The notes beneath the pieces are model-generated. The model was given only the letters and a program-made list of their open reading frames with translations, was not told where the DNA came from and searched no databases. From positions 1 to 52,804 of the forward strand of contig JABDND010000078.1 in NCBI GenBank assembly GCA_013001145.1: a DNA stretch of 52,804 nucleotides. The letters run 5' to 3'. The DNA is from Croceitalea sp. (GTDB taxonomy: Bacteria > Bacteroidota > Bacteroidia > Flavobacteriales > Flavobacteriaceae). Of the stretch, positions 51,167-52,804 are shown piece by piece. Each line of letters starts with the position of its first letter. Positions within the stretch are counted from its first letter, which is position 1. Both the position numbers and the translations under genes were made by a program.

Positions 51167-52804
51167 ATGTTTAAAAACTGCCTTTTAATCCTTTTTCTGT
51201 TATTTGCGACGGCTCTTTGGTCTCAGCAAGAGCCAAAGATAGGGCTGGTGCTCAGTGGTGGTGGCGCAAAAGGTCTGGCTCATATTGGCGCCTTAAAGGT
51301 GATTGAAGAAGCTGGTGTTAAGATTGACTATATAGGTGGAACCAGCATGGGTGCCATTGTTGGCGCGCTTTATGCTTCGGGCTATTCGGCTAATGAACTT
51401 GATTCTATTTTCAATTCGACCAATTTTGCCGAACTAATTCAGGACAATGTTCCCCGTGGGGCAAAAAACTTTTATGAGAAAGATGATTCAGAGCGGTATG
51501 CCTTGGGGCTTCCTTTCGATAATTTCAAAGTAAGCTTTCCTGAAGCCATTTCTGGTGGGCAAAATATTTATAATGAATTTGTTAGGCTACTTTTTCATGT
51601 TAAGGATATTAATGATTTCAACAACCTGCCCATCCCGTTTTTATGTATGGCGACCGATGTAGAAACAGGCAAATCAATTTTACTTGACAGGGGGTATTTG
51701 CCAGAAGCGATTATGGCCAGTGGAACCTTCCCCTCACTATTTGAACCCTCGGCAGTCGATGGCCAAATACTCATCGACGGCGGAGTGGTCAACAATTATC
51801 CGATAGATGAGGTCAGAGCCATGGGCGCTGACATAATTATCGGGGTCGATGTGCAACATGGTTTGGCCAAGAGGGAATCTTTATTATCGGCTACCGAAAT
51901 TTTATTGCAGATCAACAACTATAGAACTGTGAATGACATGGCCAAAAAAAAGGGCCTTACCGATGTTTATATAAAACCTGATATCGAAAAATACTCTGTC
52001 ATTGATTTTGAAAAGGGCTCGGCCATCATCAAAGTCGGTGAAAAAGCAGCAGATTCGGTACGAAATGAACTATTACAATTGGCCAAAGGCCAGCAAAACC
52101 GTGCTCCCACTATTGAGCGGGTAAAATTAACGGACAGTCTTATTATCAATAGATTGATCATTGAAGGCAATGAACGCTATACCCGTGGCTATGTGAAAGG
52201 AAAATTGCGTTTTAAACTGGCCGACAAAATCACATTTGATAAACTACAGCAGGGTATAAGTAATCTGGCCGCCACAGGTAACTTTAAAACCATACGTTAT
52301 AAATTGGTTTCCAATGGCTTGGGCACCGACCTAATTTTAAATATTAAAGAGAATCCTGTAAAAATGTACTTGAAAATGGGTGCTCATTACGATGATTTGT
52401 ATAAAAGTGGTGCACTGATCAACCTTACCAGAAAGAACCTGTTTTTAAAAGACGATGTGGGCTCCTTTGACCTTATTTTGGGAGACAACATAAGGTACAA
52501 TTTGCAATACTATTTAGATAAGGGCCTCTATTGGAGTTTTGGTGTAAATTCCTCTTTTACTGATTTTAACGAAGAAATAGACTTTGCATTGATACAATCC
52601 AATTTCGATGTAACTGATGACCCCAATATTGGTGAAATCAATCTTGACGTAACAGACCTAACCAATCAGATTTATCTACAAACCGTACTCAAAGAAGAGT
52701 TTGCTTTCAGTATCGGTGTGGAACACAAATTATTGAAGTTTAGCACCCGAACCATCAATAATATAAATCCGGAGCCAGAAGATGGCTTCACCCCTTCGGG
52801 CAAT
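51167..52804 (+). CDS. Patatin-like phospholipase with BamA-type (POTRA/D15) C-terminus, cut by window end
   Basis: The frame from the ATG at 51167 is open through base 52804 (546 codons). A signal peptide (MFKNCLLILFLLFATALWSQ) is followed by a patatin domain: oxyanion loop GGGAKG, nucleophile motif GTSMG and the catalytic Asp in DGGVVNN, so the Ser-Asp dyad is intact. After about residue 320 a POTRA-like segment (INRLIIEGNERYTRGYVKGKLRF) and the start of a beta-barrel are seen. This is the PlpD-type two-part design, in which the barrel anchors or secretes the phospholipase at the cell surface. It follows uvrC by 11 bases. Confidence 0.92.
   Translation, partial: MFKNCLLILFLLFATALWSQQEPKIGLVLSGGGAKGLAHIGALKVIEEAGVKIDYIGGTSMGAIVGALYASGYSANELDSIFNSTNFAELIQDNVPRGAKNFYEKDDSERYALGLPFDNFKVSFPEAISGGQNIYNEFVRLLFHVKDINDFNNLPIPFLCMATDVETGKSILLDRGYLPEAIMASGTFPSLFEPSAVDGQILIDGGVVNNYPIDEVRAMGADIIIGVDVQHGLAKRESLLSATEILLQINNYRTVNDMAKKKGLTDVYIKPDIEKYSVIDFEKGSAIIKVGEKAADSVRNELLQLAKGQQNRAPTIERVKLTDSLIINRLIIEGNERYTRGYVKGKLRFKLADKITFDKLQQGISNLAATGNFKTIRYKLVSNGLGTDLILNIKENPVKMYLKMGAHYDDLYKSGALINLTRKNLFLKDDVGSFDLILGDNIRYNLQYYLDKGLYWSFGVNSSFTDFNEEIDFALIQSNFDVTDDPNIGEINLDVTDLTNQIYLQTVLKEEFAFSIGVEHKLLKFSTRTINNINPEPEDGFTPSGN

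Overview
The window looks like the chromosome of a marine-type member of the Flavobacteriaceae (Bacteroidota). The evidence is three TonB-dependent receptors, two of them with an N-terminal carboxypeptidase-regulatory-like domain; lipoproteins of families typical of this group (DUF4270, DUF4382, DUF5689, DUF3298); a DksA/TraR-type protein with a lost zinc finger; AT-rich sequence with weak Shine-Dalgarno signals; and many exact copies of the Bacteroidota -7 promoter box TAnnTTTG upstream of genes. Genes are packed on both strands. I see no tRNA or rRNA gene, insertion sequence, integrase, CRISPR array or phage gene, so this reads as core chromosome and not as an island.

Layout. 1-2036: start of bioF (cut by the window edge), a GNAT acetyltransferase, and a DUF2975 membrane protein with a small Cro/CI-type regulator behind a promoter flanked by two copies of an 18-bp operator-like repeat. 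2082-8847 (minus strand): atpC-atpD, a TonB receptor, and glmS, each set closed by a clear hairpin terminator. 8981-16531: a shortened GT5-type glycosyltransferase and a DUF4270 lipoprotein on the minus strand, divergent from panC-panD, a flippase-like membrane protein, an esterase-fold protein lacking its serine nucleophile, and radA. 16534-24841: aldo/keto reductase, exonuclease III, a beta-barrel protein with an iron-type TonB receptor, a small basic CxxC protein, glyS with a coiled-coil membrane protein, and comF. 24891-35721: an Ig-like lipoprotein; a tight ankyrin-Nudix-nitrilase operon; two DinB-fold proteins, the second apparently frameshifted; a lamin-tail lipoprotein; a YheT hydrolase; nitronate monooxygenase; a thioesterase; an ArsC-like protein coupled to an EamA transporter; and a DUF3298 lipoprotein. 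35778-43148: a cystathionine gamma-synthase-type enzyme, gdhA, recO, a heme-type TonB receptor (FRAP and NPDL motifs), a DUF4382 lipoprotein and a LEA-like lipoprotein. 43312-52804: ileS, a DksA-like protein, a secreted DUF4097-like protein, lspA, a 5-formyltetrahydrofolate cyclo-ligase, uvrC and a patatin/BamA-type protein cut by the window end.

Most genes are housekeeping: ATP synthesis, amino-sugar and pantothenate synthesis, tRNA charging, recombination and repair, nitrogen and sulfur assimilation. The rest build or serve the envelope. No obvious new defence or mobile system is present. The items most worth a second look are the tandem operators of the DUF2975-regulator pair, the degenerate GT5 protein with DUF4270, the esterase-like protein with Asp at the nucleophile position, the frameshifted DinB gene, and several intergenic palindromes.
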